Below, piece after piece: positions 53,099-61,841 of a DNA stretch of 64,000 bases. The stretch comes from Monosporascus cannonballus (Eukaryota; Ascomycota; Sordariomycetes; Xylariales). Where the stretch lies: positions 124,001 to 188,000 of the forward strand of contig QJNS01000048.1 in the NCBI GenBank assembly GCA_004154925.1, read 5' to 3'. The first letter of the stretch is position 1. Each line of letters starts with the position of its first letter. The notes under the pieces are model-generated. The model worked only from the letters and a program-made list of their open reading frames with translations. It ran no database searches and had not been told where the DNA came from. The position numbers and the translations under genes were made by a program.

Positions 53099-54359
53099 TC
53101 CCAAAAAATATCCAGTAACTGGCCGAAATAAAGAGCTGGCCCGAAGAGAAATATTACCCATAAAAAAGCCTTTCTGTTATTATAAATAATATAATTACCA
53201 AACGGAAAAGGAATTAATTTAACGTACGGTAAAAAAGCATTATTAGAAATTTATTATAAATCTTTATTTTTAATTAATACTTATTATAAACTATTACGAA
53301 AAAAGTTATTAAAAAAGAAATACGTTAATTTACAGGAAATCTTTAAAACGATAAATAAGATAACGTATAATAATATATAGTTGCAAATATAAGAAAACAA
53401 TTTATTCGATAAGGAAGAAAATTGTAATAAAATTAAAAACAATTAATACAATTTAAAGGAATAATACGCCGGCAATAACGATAAATCTAATAGCTTAACG
53501 TATTAAACGAAAAAATATAAATAAAACTTAATAAACTTAAATAGGAATTAAAAGAAAAAGGTTACCTGTAAAAAAGCCGTAAAATAACGAGACCCAAAAA
53601 AGCCAGAAAAATTCCCGAAAAAAGTTTTATATACGACGATAAAAAACGTTAATAACTGTATTACTTGGGATATATAAATCGGAACGTACTAATATACCGT
53701 AATAATAGATTACAAAATTTTGGGTGGGAATTACATTGTACCAAATATAATTAATAAGTTCAAATTATTATAAAAATATAACTTAAAACCTTATATAATA
53801 CCGAAAGCCGAAAGTTAAAAATTCGCTTAGGATAACAGAAAAATTATACGCAAAATTAATTATTTTAAGAATTTTTTCCAAAAATAATACCAAATAATTA
53901 ATTTCGATATCGTTTTATTTGGAAATTACGATATAATCTTAAGATTATTATAAATACGTTAATACGGAATTTTTATTAACGGAAAAACTGGCTAAGTAAA
54001 ATTTGCCTTACTCCCTGTTAATAAACGAAAAAAAGAAAAATTAAGATCTTAATATTCGATTAATAATAACGACAAATATAAACATAAGGATACGACAAAA
54101 ATCTTATTATTTAAAAGGAAAAAATATAAGAAAAAAACGGATATTAAAAAAAGATATAACGCATTATTATTATTATCAAAGCGAAAACAAGGCAATTAAA
54201 TAACGATTTAAAATAATAATAATAATAGCCTGAAATATTAAACAATTTAATTAATATATTATTATAATATTATAGATATATACAACTGTTTAAAAAGGAA
54301 CTCGATACGAAATTACCAGAATATAGCCAATAAAATTATGAAATAATTTTTAAAAAAAG

Positions 54360-55010
54360 ATCTTTAACGAAATTTTACCTTATTTATAATTTTAATGGAA
54401 TCGAATTACGTATTTTTATAAAAAAATACCTAGAAAATCGGCTATAAAAAGAATAAATTTGACCGTCGAAATTACCAGTAAAATACCTTATATATTTCGT
54501 ATTAAAGAAAATGGAAAATTACAACTTGTAATTAATTATTGATAATTAAATAATATTATTATTAAGGATTAAATATTATTATCTGTAATTACGCCAATAA
54601 AAAGCCAATTTTACGGATTTAACTAATTTACATTATTCGATTTTAAAAATAAATATAACCTTATTAATATTAAAAAAATATAAATAAAAAATAGATTTTA
54701 AAATAGAATACGGATTATTTAAATATTTGGTTATACTAATAAGATTTACAAACGTATTAATAATTTTTTAACGGACAATAAATTATATATTACGAAAATA
54801 TCCTTATATTTTCGTTATTTATTGTTTTAAGAATATTCTTATTTTTTCAGAAATTAAAGAAACATACATAAAATACGTTTGTAAAGTTTTTTAACATTTA
54901 TAAAACGTAAAGTTTTTATTAGTGTAAAATAAAACCAGTTCTATAAGCAAAAAATAAAATATTTAAAATATATTATTATTTTAAAACATATTAAGATAAA
55001 CCCTCAGAAA
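54360..55010 (+). pseudogene. Degraded Gypsy reverse transcriptase
   Basis: The plus-strand translation shows the ordered RT blocks of the family: ELRIFIKKYLENRL ('ALxxYLxENLxKGFIRPS'), then LIYFVLKKMENYNL ('PILFVxKKDGxLRxCVDYR'), then a DLRxAYNLIRI-like block, and finally 'TNAPATFQRxINxILRKYLDxFVxxYLDDILIFS' as RINNFLTDNKLYITKISLYF. The YLDD active site reads through a stop. It lies between protease-like and RNase H remnants. Confidence 0.82.
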
Positions 55011-55179
55011 ATTACTGTAATTATAAAATAATAAATGTTAATAATAATGAAGGAGGTATAAGTATTTTTTGGATTTGCCAATTATTGCCGAAAGTTTATT
55101 CGAAATTTTAGCAAAATAATTATATCCATAACGAACTTTAAGAAAAAAATTAAATAAACGCCAAATACGGAAAATGCAT

Positions 55180-55310
55180 TTTAAAATATCAAGGATGCGA
55201 TTATTAACAAGTTAGTATTAATTATATACGATCCAAACCGCCTCGTTAAGCTAAAAACTGACGTTTCGGATTACGTATTAAACGTAATAATTGGATAACG
55301 AAATAATTAA
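55180..55310 (+). pseudogene. Degraded Gypsy RNase H start
   Basis: The readable piece YDPNRLVKLKTDVSDYVLN matches the start of Gypsy RNase H, usually 'YDPxxPxxLETDASDxAxG', including the first catalytic Asp. It follows RT directly. Confidence 0.78.
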
Positions 55311-55949
55311 GGCAAATTATATTTTATTATATTCTTTTCGTATAAATTAATAGGAGGCGAATTTAATTATGGTATTTTAGATAAGGAATTTACAGAATAA
55401 TAATTAAAATACGCAAAAAAATAGCCAATTTCGATTTCGTTATTTTTTACAGAAAAAGTTTAAAGAATAATAAAGCAGATACCTTAAGCAAATAACTAAA
55501 CCTTAAGGAGAAATTGATCAAAATTAGCTATATAATTTTCGATACTACCATAAAAGGATATTTACGTTCACGACAAATTATAATAATTTAGGCAATACCT
55601 TTTTGATATATACCAGAAAATCCAGCAATATAATAATAACCTTCCAAAAAACCAAAAAACAAATAAAATATAAATTCCAGAAGAATATAAGACAAATTTG
55701 ATCCGAAAAATATACAAATATTAGTTATACGGATATCCAGAGATTTACAGAACTTTAAAACGGCTTTAACGCATATATTCCTTTCTTAAAATAAAATTAA
55801 CCGTATACAAAATCATACGCTAATACGATATTTGCGCCAGATTAAAAGCTCGATAATATAAGCTATACAAAAAGTTATAACTTTTACTAATTACATTATA
55901 ATCATAATATTTAGTTATATTTAATTTTATTACCAAATTTCTTATATTA

Positions 55950-56300
55950 AAAATTCCAGTAACGAAAATATATTATAATACCTTTTTCGTAATTGTCGAC
56001 CGATTTCCGAAATTTTCTTTTTTTTTTATTATATTACGAAAATACAAACGTCAAAAAAATAAAATATATTTTTTTCAAAAACATTTTTAACATGTACGGA
56101 TTATTAATGGAAATTATTTCAAATACAGGATCGATATTCGCATTTAAGTTTTGGTAAGGCCTAATAGTATAAATCGGCCTGAATCCCAAGTTATTTAACG
56201 TATTTAAACCGTAAACGGATAAATAAATAAAACGTATAAACTAAATTTTGAAAATTTACTTACTATGTTACATTAATTACGAACAAAATAATTAAGTTAA
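55950..56300 (+). pseudogene. Degraded Gypsy integrase core
   Basis: The plus frame gives YYNTFFVIVDRFPKFSFFF, matching the segment with the first catalytic Asp of the integrase core ('xxDxILVIVDRxTKxxxFIP'). Later stretches correspond to the 'SDRGxxFxSxFW' and 'HPQTDGQTERVNQ' regions (QVI*RI*TVNG*IN). Stops throughout. Confidence 0.75.
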
Positions 56301-57559
56301 AAATTACTAATTATGCAATTCACTTATAATATTAATTATTACGAAAATATGAAAATAATGCTAGCGAATATAAATTTTAGTTTTATTTTAAAAGTTTATA
56401 AAAAAGTATATAATAACGGCTTAATTAATATTAAAACAATTTTTATATTAAAATAATTATAAATATAATATTATAAAATAAAAACAGAATTAAAATTTGT
56501 ACAAAATTAAATAAATAAATATTATAATTAGAAAAAGTTAAAAGGATTAATTTTCGAAAAAGCGGAAATGGCTTTTTTCGTTACTAAAAACATTTAAACA
56601 AAACGACCTAATAAAAAACTCGATTTTAAATATATCGGTCCATATAAAATCATTAAAAAAATCTCGCTAAATAATTATTAATTAAAATTTTTATTAAATA
56701 TTAAATTTTCTTCAATTTTTTCCGGTTTTTTATTCGAATTAATAATAAATATAATTAAGATATATCGGGTATAAGACGATATAGAAATAAAAGACGAATA
56801 AATATACGAAAATAAAACGGATTTATTTGATACTTAATTAAATAAAAAAAACCTAGATTTTAAAAATATATGAAAACTTGTTAAAATCTTTATTTATGCC
56901 TAATACCTATTAAAAACTTTTACCAATAACGGCGGATTTACCAAAAAAAGCCCCTTAATTAAGGTTCTGAAAAAAAAAACCAATTAAAAAATTAATAGGA
57001 GGAATAACAGAAAAATTCTTAGTCTCCGTACGCCTCTATTCGTCCAACCTATCTCTTAACTGGAATCCGCGCCTAATAATTTTAATTCTTTTATCGTAAA
57101 GAAATTTTTTTGACGATAAAGTCGGAAAAAACGATTAATAATCTCGTTAATATCGCGTTATTTACGCGCCAAGTTTTTTTTAAGTTTTTGTTAAAAACGC
57201 AGAAAAGTTTTTCTAATAACAGTTTTTTTATAATTTAAATAAATTTTTCGTCTTTAATATAACGCAAAAAATTAATTAAGACATTAAACTTATCGCAACG
57301 ACGACGGTTCATAATATATTTATTATAACGATAAGTTTTTCCGATTATTTAATTTTAACATTGTGTTCCAAACAAGGCGTATATAACATTATTTTAAAAC
57401 TAAACTTAACAATATAAGCAGCCAAGGAATCTAAGCTTTTTCTTTAATTAGGACGATTACGAGGTTTACGGTTAACGATATAACCTGCTATAATAAAAAT
57501 TAAGGATTTACCAGGAAAAAAAAATTTTAAAGGTAAAGATCTCAGGAAAAAGAAAATCG

Positions 57560-57932
57560 TATTACGACACAACCCAAGACCGGCCTTAAAGACGGTCGGA
57601 CCCACATAAAAAGGTTATATAATTTAGATCTCTTTTGGCAACAAAATCCCAATAAATCTATATAAAACCAATTAAATCTAAAGGTATTAAATCTATAACA
57701 ATATCAAAATCTAATAAAAATTTAATTTAATCCGAAAAGGATATATACGCTTATTATTTCCATAATATAAATAGCTTTAGTTTATAATATAATATCGTTA
57801 CCTAAGGCACCCTTGGTATTACGAAACGTAACACGACTACTGTATTTATTGCTCAGATTCCCACGATACTCCTGCTAACATAAACCCGTACGACTAAGGT
57901 TTAATAGTTGGTTAAACCCCCTAGCCGTCACA
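57560..57932 (+). repeat. Family 2 LTR, 3' LTR of the 51180-57932 element
   Basis: 373 bp from TATTACGACACAACCC to GCCGTCACA. It is preceded at 57544-57556 by the purine tract AGGAAAAAGAAAA, a good polypurine tract. It retains more CpG/CpA than its 5' partner. Confidence 0.92.
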
Positions 57933-57998
57933 AAATTACGTGATCCGTTTGTGTAGATTTGATCGTGCCTTGCGACGTGTTTTAGCTGAGTCGTAACA
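57933..57998 (-). repeat. Family 2 LTR of the outer element, second part
   Basis: Continues the LTR interrupted at 51179: AAATTACGTGATCCG ... TTTAGCTGAGTCGTAACA. The join reproduces the family order ('...AGATCCAAATTACGTAACCC...GTCGTAACA'), which proves the nesting. It marks the right edge of the transposon stack. Confidence 0.85.
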
Positions 57999-58180
57999 TT
58001 GATTAAATGGTTTATTTTACATTTAAGCAGCTTTTTTAGAACTATATATAATATTATTTTATTGTAACTCTTTTTTAAATCTTTTTGTTATTATTATACT
58101 TGTAAATTCTACATATAGGTTTTTTAAAATTGTTTTAAATTAGGGAAGACGGCGCCCAAAAAATCATAATTTAATATTAG
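57999..58180. other. Transition from RIP block to normal DNA
   Basis: AT-rich until about 58140, then mixed composition. No gene or repeat is recognised. The stop codon TAG at 58178-58180 closes, on its left side, the open frame that follows; it could also be the AG of an intron acceptor. Confidence 0.5.
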
Positions 58181-58324
58181 GCCTTATTTTGGAGTGTAAC
58201 GGCTGCACCTTATACCGCTGCGCCACCTGGGCAAAAGATCGGTGGAATGATCGCAATTGTGGCCATCATCCTGGTGCTTACAGCTGCATATATACTGGAG
58301 CTGCTACGGTGGACCAGGCCGTAA
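58181..58324 (+). pseudogene. Possible truncated C-terminal end of a single-pass membrane protein
   Basis: One frame, open from 58181 to TAA at 58322-58324, gives 47 residues. They contain a Pro/Ala/Gly-rich segment (AAPYTAAPPGQKIGG), a 20-residue hydrophobic helix (MIAIVAIILVLTAAYILELL) and a short basic tail (RWTRP). This looks like the end of a small membrane protein with one transmembrane helix. The only in-frame ATG (58247) begins the helix itself, so a complete gene would need upstream exons. Upstream lies the mutated transposon block, so those exons are either lost or hidden behind an intron ending at TATTAG. The family is not recognised. It could also be a chance open frame, although the codon composition and helix look natural. 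Confidence 0.35.
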
Positions 58325-58571
58325 CATGGAGCTTTAGGTATTTTTGTAGGTTTGCTTTAGCAATATACCCAAAGATATAAACCTCAACCACTGTTACGCC
58401 GTAGGCGTAGCCATTATTGTCTAAATAGGGCCTGATTTTCATGAGGCAAATAATAGTTATCTTGTTACATCGAGCAAGTGTTGCGTTAAATACGCCGGAA
58501 ATAGCCATAACCCGCAAATCACGTCTATCATGGCAGTGTAAAAGCGAATTATGCCTGAAAGCTTCCATTTC
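58325..58571. other. Intergenic region, 3' side of the first acyltransferase
   Basis: About 250 bp of ordinary composition. A 96-codon minus-strand frame (58278-58568) spans it but overlaps the membrane-helix frame and has no recognisable motif, so it is not called. The region probably holds the 3' untranslated end of the gene on its right. Confidence 0.5.
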
Positions 58572-59990
58572 CTAGTTAATGTCGAACGTCCTCTCAAGCG
58601 TGAAGTCCTCGCAGTGCAGTTGCTCTATCAAGTTGGCTGCCAGCGCGTCTAACAGCATCTCCATGAACTTTGCTTCGTAAAATGCCTCATTATACACCAG
58701 TTGAAACTCAATTTTGCCTTTGAACGTCCAGAGGAACAAATATGTCTCCCTAGTCAGGCATTCAACACCTAGACTAATATCTTGGATCTCCAATCCTGAC
58801 ACTGCCCCATCCTGCTCCTTGCTGAGGTGGTGGATTGGTGTGACAAGCTCATCCGCGTCACCCACACTCGAGATGTCAATCTCGCTTCTGACAGGAGCGG
58901 CCCCCGCATTTCGTGTCATCGCGGCCAACGCCTCAATCGCGTATTGCCTGCGCGCGAGCAAGAAGCCGCGGTCGAGGCCAGAGCTGTAGAGACTTTCGTA
59001 CTGCGCCGCCATCTCCTGCCAAGAGCTTCTGGCGTCCACCGAGGCAAAGTAGCCACCGGTGTACAGGGCCGATGCATGCTGGGCCGTGTTAAATGGCGCA
59101 CTGAGATAGGGTCGTAGGCTGAAACGCATGGTGCTGGTGTAATGTCCAGAGTGCATCGACTCCAGGTCGCTGCCGCCCGCGAAATTGAAGTTGATTTTCG
59201 CTAGGGAGGCGTGGACGGCGGACAGTAATCTGAGACCTCGTGCATCGCAGGCCTGGAGGATGCCTCTCGTAGTCGAGGCAGAGAACCTGCGACGGACACT
59301 GCGCGTGCCCTCTGGCTTGGTGGTGTGGTCCCCACGATAAGGGAGCCCGACGGAGCCAGCGGCGCGAGCAACCGTAGCGAGACAGTCGACCGTCGCTGTT
59401 TTGATCTCCTGGGTAGGCTCTGTAGGTATTTTCAGTATTTTTTCAATACTTTGCGACAGACGCGCCGGCTCTTCCTTCCACGGGACCGATTCCGGGTCCA
59501 CGTCGGACGCGACGGCTTCGAAGAATGCATTTAGTAGCTGCAGCGCCCCGAAACCATCGGTGCGCCAATGTGACGTATGCAGAACAACCTGCTGCTCACG
59601 GGGAAAGAAGTATACAGTTACGTATGGCGATGGCTTTAGGTCTGCAACCAGATCACTAACCGTGATACCTGGGTCTGCTATGACATGGAAAGTATCCCCG
59701 ATCCACTGGGTTAAGGCTGCAAAGTCTGGAACATGATAGTCCAGGGTATTATCGCTCGCGGTTGCCGCTATGCTGGGATGCCTGAAGCGCAGATGCGCCC
59801 ATGCCCTTTGAAGCCGCGCTGTTGTATCACTGGTCTTCAGCTGCCCTAATAAGTTGAACCTTCCACTGGCGGTGATGGACCATTGTTCCCGACCTATATG
59901 ATGTGCGCGGTCGCCGATCCATTTGATCATTCGCTCATTCTCCCCAAGTGGCCTCTGCCAATGACCTAGGGAGACTTGCCGCCAGGACAT
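58572..59990 (-). CDS. Acyltransferase of the HxxxD/condensation superfamily (Tri3-like)
   Basis: A single uninterrupted frame of 472 residues with ATG at 59990 (A at -3) and stop TAG. Family members transfer an acyl group, usually acetyl from acetyl-CoA, to a hydroxyl or amine of a small molecule. The catalytic motif is plain at residues 141-146 (HWRTDG), where His is the general base. Other blocks shared with the neighbouring plus-strand enzyme are GREQW near residue 33, GLPYRGDxTT at 215-224, SAVHASLA at 257-264, and a C-terminal core around 404-434 (ISLGVECLTRETYLFLWTF). There is no signal peptide or membrane helix, so it is probably cytosolic. Length and layout fit trichothecene 15-O-acetyltransferase (Tri3)-type enzymes, but the substrate cannot be read from sequence. 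It is transcribed away from its paralogue across a shared 456-bp promoter region. Assignment to the superfamily is firm; Tri3-like is a family-level resemblance from memory. Confidence 0.85.
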   Translation of the reverse strand: MSWRQVSLGHWQRPLGENERMIKWIGDRAHHIGREQWSITASGRFNLLGQLKTSDTTARLQRAWAHLRFRHPSIAATASDNTLDYHVPDFAALTQWIGDTFHVIADPGITVSDLVADLKPSPYVTVYFFPREQQVVLHTSHWRTDGFGALQLLNAFFEAVASDVDPESVPWKEEPARLSQSIEKILKIPTEPTQEIKTATVDCLATVARAAGSVGLPYRGDHTTKPEGTRSVRRRFSASTTRGILQACDARGLRLLSAVHASLAKINFNFAGGSDLESMHSGHYTSTMRFSLRPYLSAPFNTAQHASALYTGGYFASVDARSSWQEMAAQYESLYSSGLDRGFLLARRQYAIEALAAMTRNAGAAPVRSEIDISSVGDADELVTPIHHLSKEQDGAVSGLEIQDISLGVECLTRETYLFLWTFKGKIEFQLVYNEAFYEAKFMEMLLDALAANLIEQLHCEDFTLERTFDIN

Positions 59991-60446
59991 AGTAGGCCTA
60001 CGTGACGGAGATTAAAGAAAACAGAGTCCTAATGCCAGGTATTGTGCCCCAAAATAAAATGCTAAGGAAAACGCTGGAGTTAAGAGCAGTTGCAGCAGGG
60101 TCGACTCCGAGCTCTTGGTCCATTAAGACGCAGCAGGGTAATTTTGTGGCATCCAAATTCCGGAGTCCGCATTGGCCACATCCAGGCGGTCGAAACGAAC
60201 CTTGCTCACTCCCGCGGACTTTCACCCCGGAGTTGTCAGCGTTACGCTGCAGCAGCCAAGTGTGTGCTTCGTAGCGCCCAGCCAAGGAATTTCCTATGAG
60301 ATGAGAGCCGCACGCGATATTCTTGAAGAAAATGCATTGCCTGAAGGTATACCGATGTCTGCTCCCTACTACTCTCGAGCTACACGCCGCAGATTTCACC
60401 TAGATTTCCCAGCTCCCATAGCCAATACTCAGAATTGAGGGGGACA
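59991..60446. promoter_or_regulatory. Divergent promoter region between two acyltransferases
   Basis: The 456 bp between the two start codons must contain both promoters. It has normal composition and an ATTGG (inverted CCAAT) at about 60173. No clear TATA box or regulator palindrome stands out. Several overlapping short frames cross it, but none has a supported start and motif. One 45-codon upstream frame (60301-60438) ends 8 nt before the plus-strand gene's ATG and is listed separately. Confidence 0.5.
60301..60438 (+). other. Possible upstream ORF before the plus-strand acyltransferase
   Basis: ATG at 60301 opens a 45-codon frame ending in TGA at 60436-60438, only 8 nt before the main ATG at 60447. 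If the transcript starts upstream of 60301, this frame would be translated first and could limit translation of the acyltransferase. The frame is open further upstream to about 60172 without an ATG. The peptide (MRAARDILEENALPEGIPMS...) is not recognised. Its presence on the mRNA is not shown by the sequence. Confidence 0.3.
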
Positions 60447-61841
60447 ATGGATTGGACAGAAGAATCACGAGGAATTTTCGTTACAGAATTTGGCGGTGTC
60501 GAGAAGATCTACCGCCATATATCGCAGACCTTCAAGTCGACAGGTCGCGAGCACTGGGGTCTTTACTGCGTATGCACCTTCGAAACTGAAGGCTCATTCC
60601 AAGGTCGACATCTTGAGTCCGCACTGCGCGAGGCGTGGAAGTCCTTGGGACATTTCTTTCCCGGCCTGGCCGTTGTTCCGGATGGCATCTCCAAGAAGAA
60701 ATATGCTATAGCAGATGCTTCGGGGCTGGAGGCGTGGGCGAGCGAGACATTCATTGTCGAGAAGGAAACAGTTCCAGATGGAATACTGGCTTCCTATCCG
60801 CTAAAGGACCTCCCCAGCATGCATTTCGTTCCGGAATCATCGCAGATAGTCTTCCTCGCCTCGCACTGGCGCATCGACGGGATCGGGACCATCATGCTCC
60901 TTGACCGATTTTTCTCCTTCCTGGCTAATGGATCGCCCACCCCGACCTGCGAAACATGGGGCAGAAATCTGGACAGAATTTCCCCCAGCTTGGAGGACGC
61001 GGTTGGTGCACCAGACAATGCCGAGCTGGACCCGGAACTTGAGGCTTTCGCACGCAACTACATAGACGACCATCATCGAAATGCAGTGCACAGCGGTGGA
61101 CTGCCGTATCGCGGTGACGAGACCACACCACCGGGTCAAGCAGCACGCACGGCAGTGACCATCAACCAGGCCAGCACGACGGCCTTAGTGGCCGCATGCA
61201 AGGAACGCGGCATCAGCGTTACATCTGCTGTACACGCCGCACTGGCTGAGGCCGTTTTCGCCCTCTCGCACGATTCGGCAGAGCGATATTCGGCCGTGGT
61301 TTCAGTCAACATGCGCGGGCACCTAACGCCACCGTACGATAGAAGGGATCACGCGGTGCAGACCTACGTCACGGGCGTGACGCCATCCGTGGCGCGCAGC
61401 ACCTCTTGGCAGGGTAGAGCACAACAGCTTACGGCGTTCTACAAGGGGGGCTGGTACAGCACCAAATTTGTCCGGGCCATGAGGCTGATATACCAATATC
61501 ATTCGGACGCGCTGTTCAAGGCGAAGCCTCGCGCTGACGGTGCGCCACCCCCTAAGCCGCCGAGCAACGTGCTTATCAGCAGCTTGGGAGTCGTCGACAA
61601 GGTTTTCGCCCGCGAGCATGGCAAGGGCGCCAGGTTCGTGAGGGCGACGGACTTCCGGTTTGGGGTGAGCATGATGACGCGTCAGATGTTACTGTATGTG
61701 TGGACCTTTGCCGGAAAGTTAAATCTCTCTGTGAATTATAATGATGCGTACCATGGGGAGCAGGGGGCACTCAGGTTCTTGGGCTTTATCGTGGATGTCT
61801 TACAAAAAGAACTTGACGTTTCTTTAGAGTCGGAAAACTGA
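60447..61841 (+). CDS. Acyltransferase of the HxxxD/condensation superfamily (Tri3-like), second copy
   Basis: An uninterrupted 464-residue frame. The start is the ATG at 60447 with a good context (ACAATGG); an upstream in-frame TTG at 60435 is not a credible eukaryotic start. The catalytic motif HWRIDG is at residues 140-145, nearly the same position as in the divergent neighbour. Also present are GREHW at 33-37, GLPYRGDETTPPG near 211-223, SAVHAALAEAVF, and the C-terminal block DFRFGVSMMTRQMLLYVWTF. The two proteins share architecture along their whole length but differ at most positions, so they are ancient paralogues, not a recent duplication, and may act on different hydroxyls or use different acyl donors. 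There is no signal peptide or membrane segment. It likely acts as a tailoring enzyme of secondary metabolism with the monooxygenase on its right; that role is inferred from context. Confidence 0.86.
   Translation: MDWTEESRGIFVTEFGGVEKIYRHISQTFKSTGREHWGLYCVCTFETEGSFQGRHLESALREAWKSLGHFFPGLAVVPDGISKKKYAIADASGLEAWASETFIVEKETVPDGILASYPLKDLPSMHFVPESSQIVFLASHWRIDGIGTIMLLDRFFSFLANGSPTPTCETWGRNLDRISPSLEDAVGAPDNAELDPELEAFARNYIDDHHRNAVHSGGLPYRGDETTPPGQAARTAVTINQASTTALVAACKERGISVTSAVHAALAEAVFALSHDSAERYSAVVSVNMRGHLTPPYDRRDHAVQTYVTGVTPSVARSTSWQGRAQQLTAFYKGGWYSTKFVRAMRLIYQYHSDALFKAKPRADGAPPPKPPSNVLISSLGVVDKVFAREHGKGARFVRATDFRFGVSMMTRQMLLYVWTFAGKLNLSVNYNDAYHGEQGALRFLGFIVDVLQKELDVSLESEN

Larger units (their letters stand above)
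51180..57932 (+). mobile_element. Family 2 Gypsy retrotransposon, plus strand, youngest-looking full copy
   Basis: A 6753-bp element with 373-bp LTRs (51180-51552 and 57560-57932) and the exact target duplication AAATT (51175-51179 and 57933-57937). Plus-strand remnants run in standard Gypsy order: gag-like (about 52700-53450), protease-like (about 53690-53800), RT (54360-55000), RNase H (55180-55300), integrase (55950-56300) and a C-terminal 'GPxKIIxKIS' segment (56620-56700). It inserted into the right LTR of the outer family 2 element, whose sequence resumes directly after it. RIP stops inactivate every domain. Confidence 0.93.
22212..57998 (-). mobile_element. Outer family 2 Gypsy retrotransposon, split by four later insertions
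   Basis: Pieces of one minus-strand Gypsy element can be followed across the nest. A left LTR-like stretch lies at about 22212-22560. Pol follows at 22560-26266; 25720-25860 aligns with the RT of the 35890-50293 element. Gag-protease-like sequence lies at 34320-35884 and aligns with 47510-48800. The 5' region is at 50299-50870, and the right LTR starts at about 50870. That right LTR is cut at 51179 and resumes at 57933 (AAATTACGTGATCCG...GTCGTAACA), exactly where the inserted element's duplication predicts. The insertions are the solo LTR, 26272-34314, 35890-50293 and 51180-57932. The left LTR is the weakest part of this reconstruction, and no target duplication was confirmed for this outer copy. 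Confidence 0.68.
1..58140. repeat. AT-rich RIP-mutated transposon block
   Basis: This whole stretch lacks any open frame longer than about 90 codons in either direction. It is dominated by A and T, with many TpA steps, few CpA or TpG steps, and CpG still common. Multicopy sequences within it differ from each other almost only by C-to-T and G-to-A changes. This is the known signature of repeat-induced point mutation in ascomycetes, which acts preferentially on CpA in duplicated DNA. Recognisable Gypsy reverse transcriptase, protease and integrase remnants, all riddled with stops, show what was mutated. Short open frames here are shadows or remnants. A mitochondrial origin is not supported, because the content is nuclear-type LTR retrotransposons with target-site duplications. 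Confidence 0.93.

Noticed and set aside
1..58140. Mitochondrial genome fragment or centromeric satellite.
   Set aside because: No mitochondrial genes, rRNA or tRNA, and no tandem satellite. The content is dispersed LTR retrotransposons with target duplications. A centromere location is possible but nothing in the sequence shows it.
58193..58232. Minus-strand sequence resembling the 5' half of a tRNA, with TGGCGCAGCGG matching the pol III A box (58215-58225).
   Set aside because: No B box (GGTTCGANTCC) or 3' half follows within 100 bp, and the same bases are better explained by the plus-strand Pro/Ala-rich open frame.
59998..60399. 133-codon minus-strand frame and overlapping plus-strand frames in the acyltransferase intergenic region.
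   Set aside because: Several overlapping frames on both strands, no recognisable motif, and position within a divergent promoter; better treated as chance.
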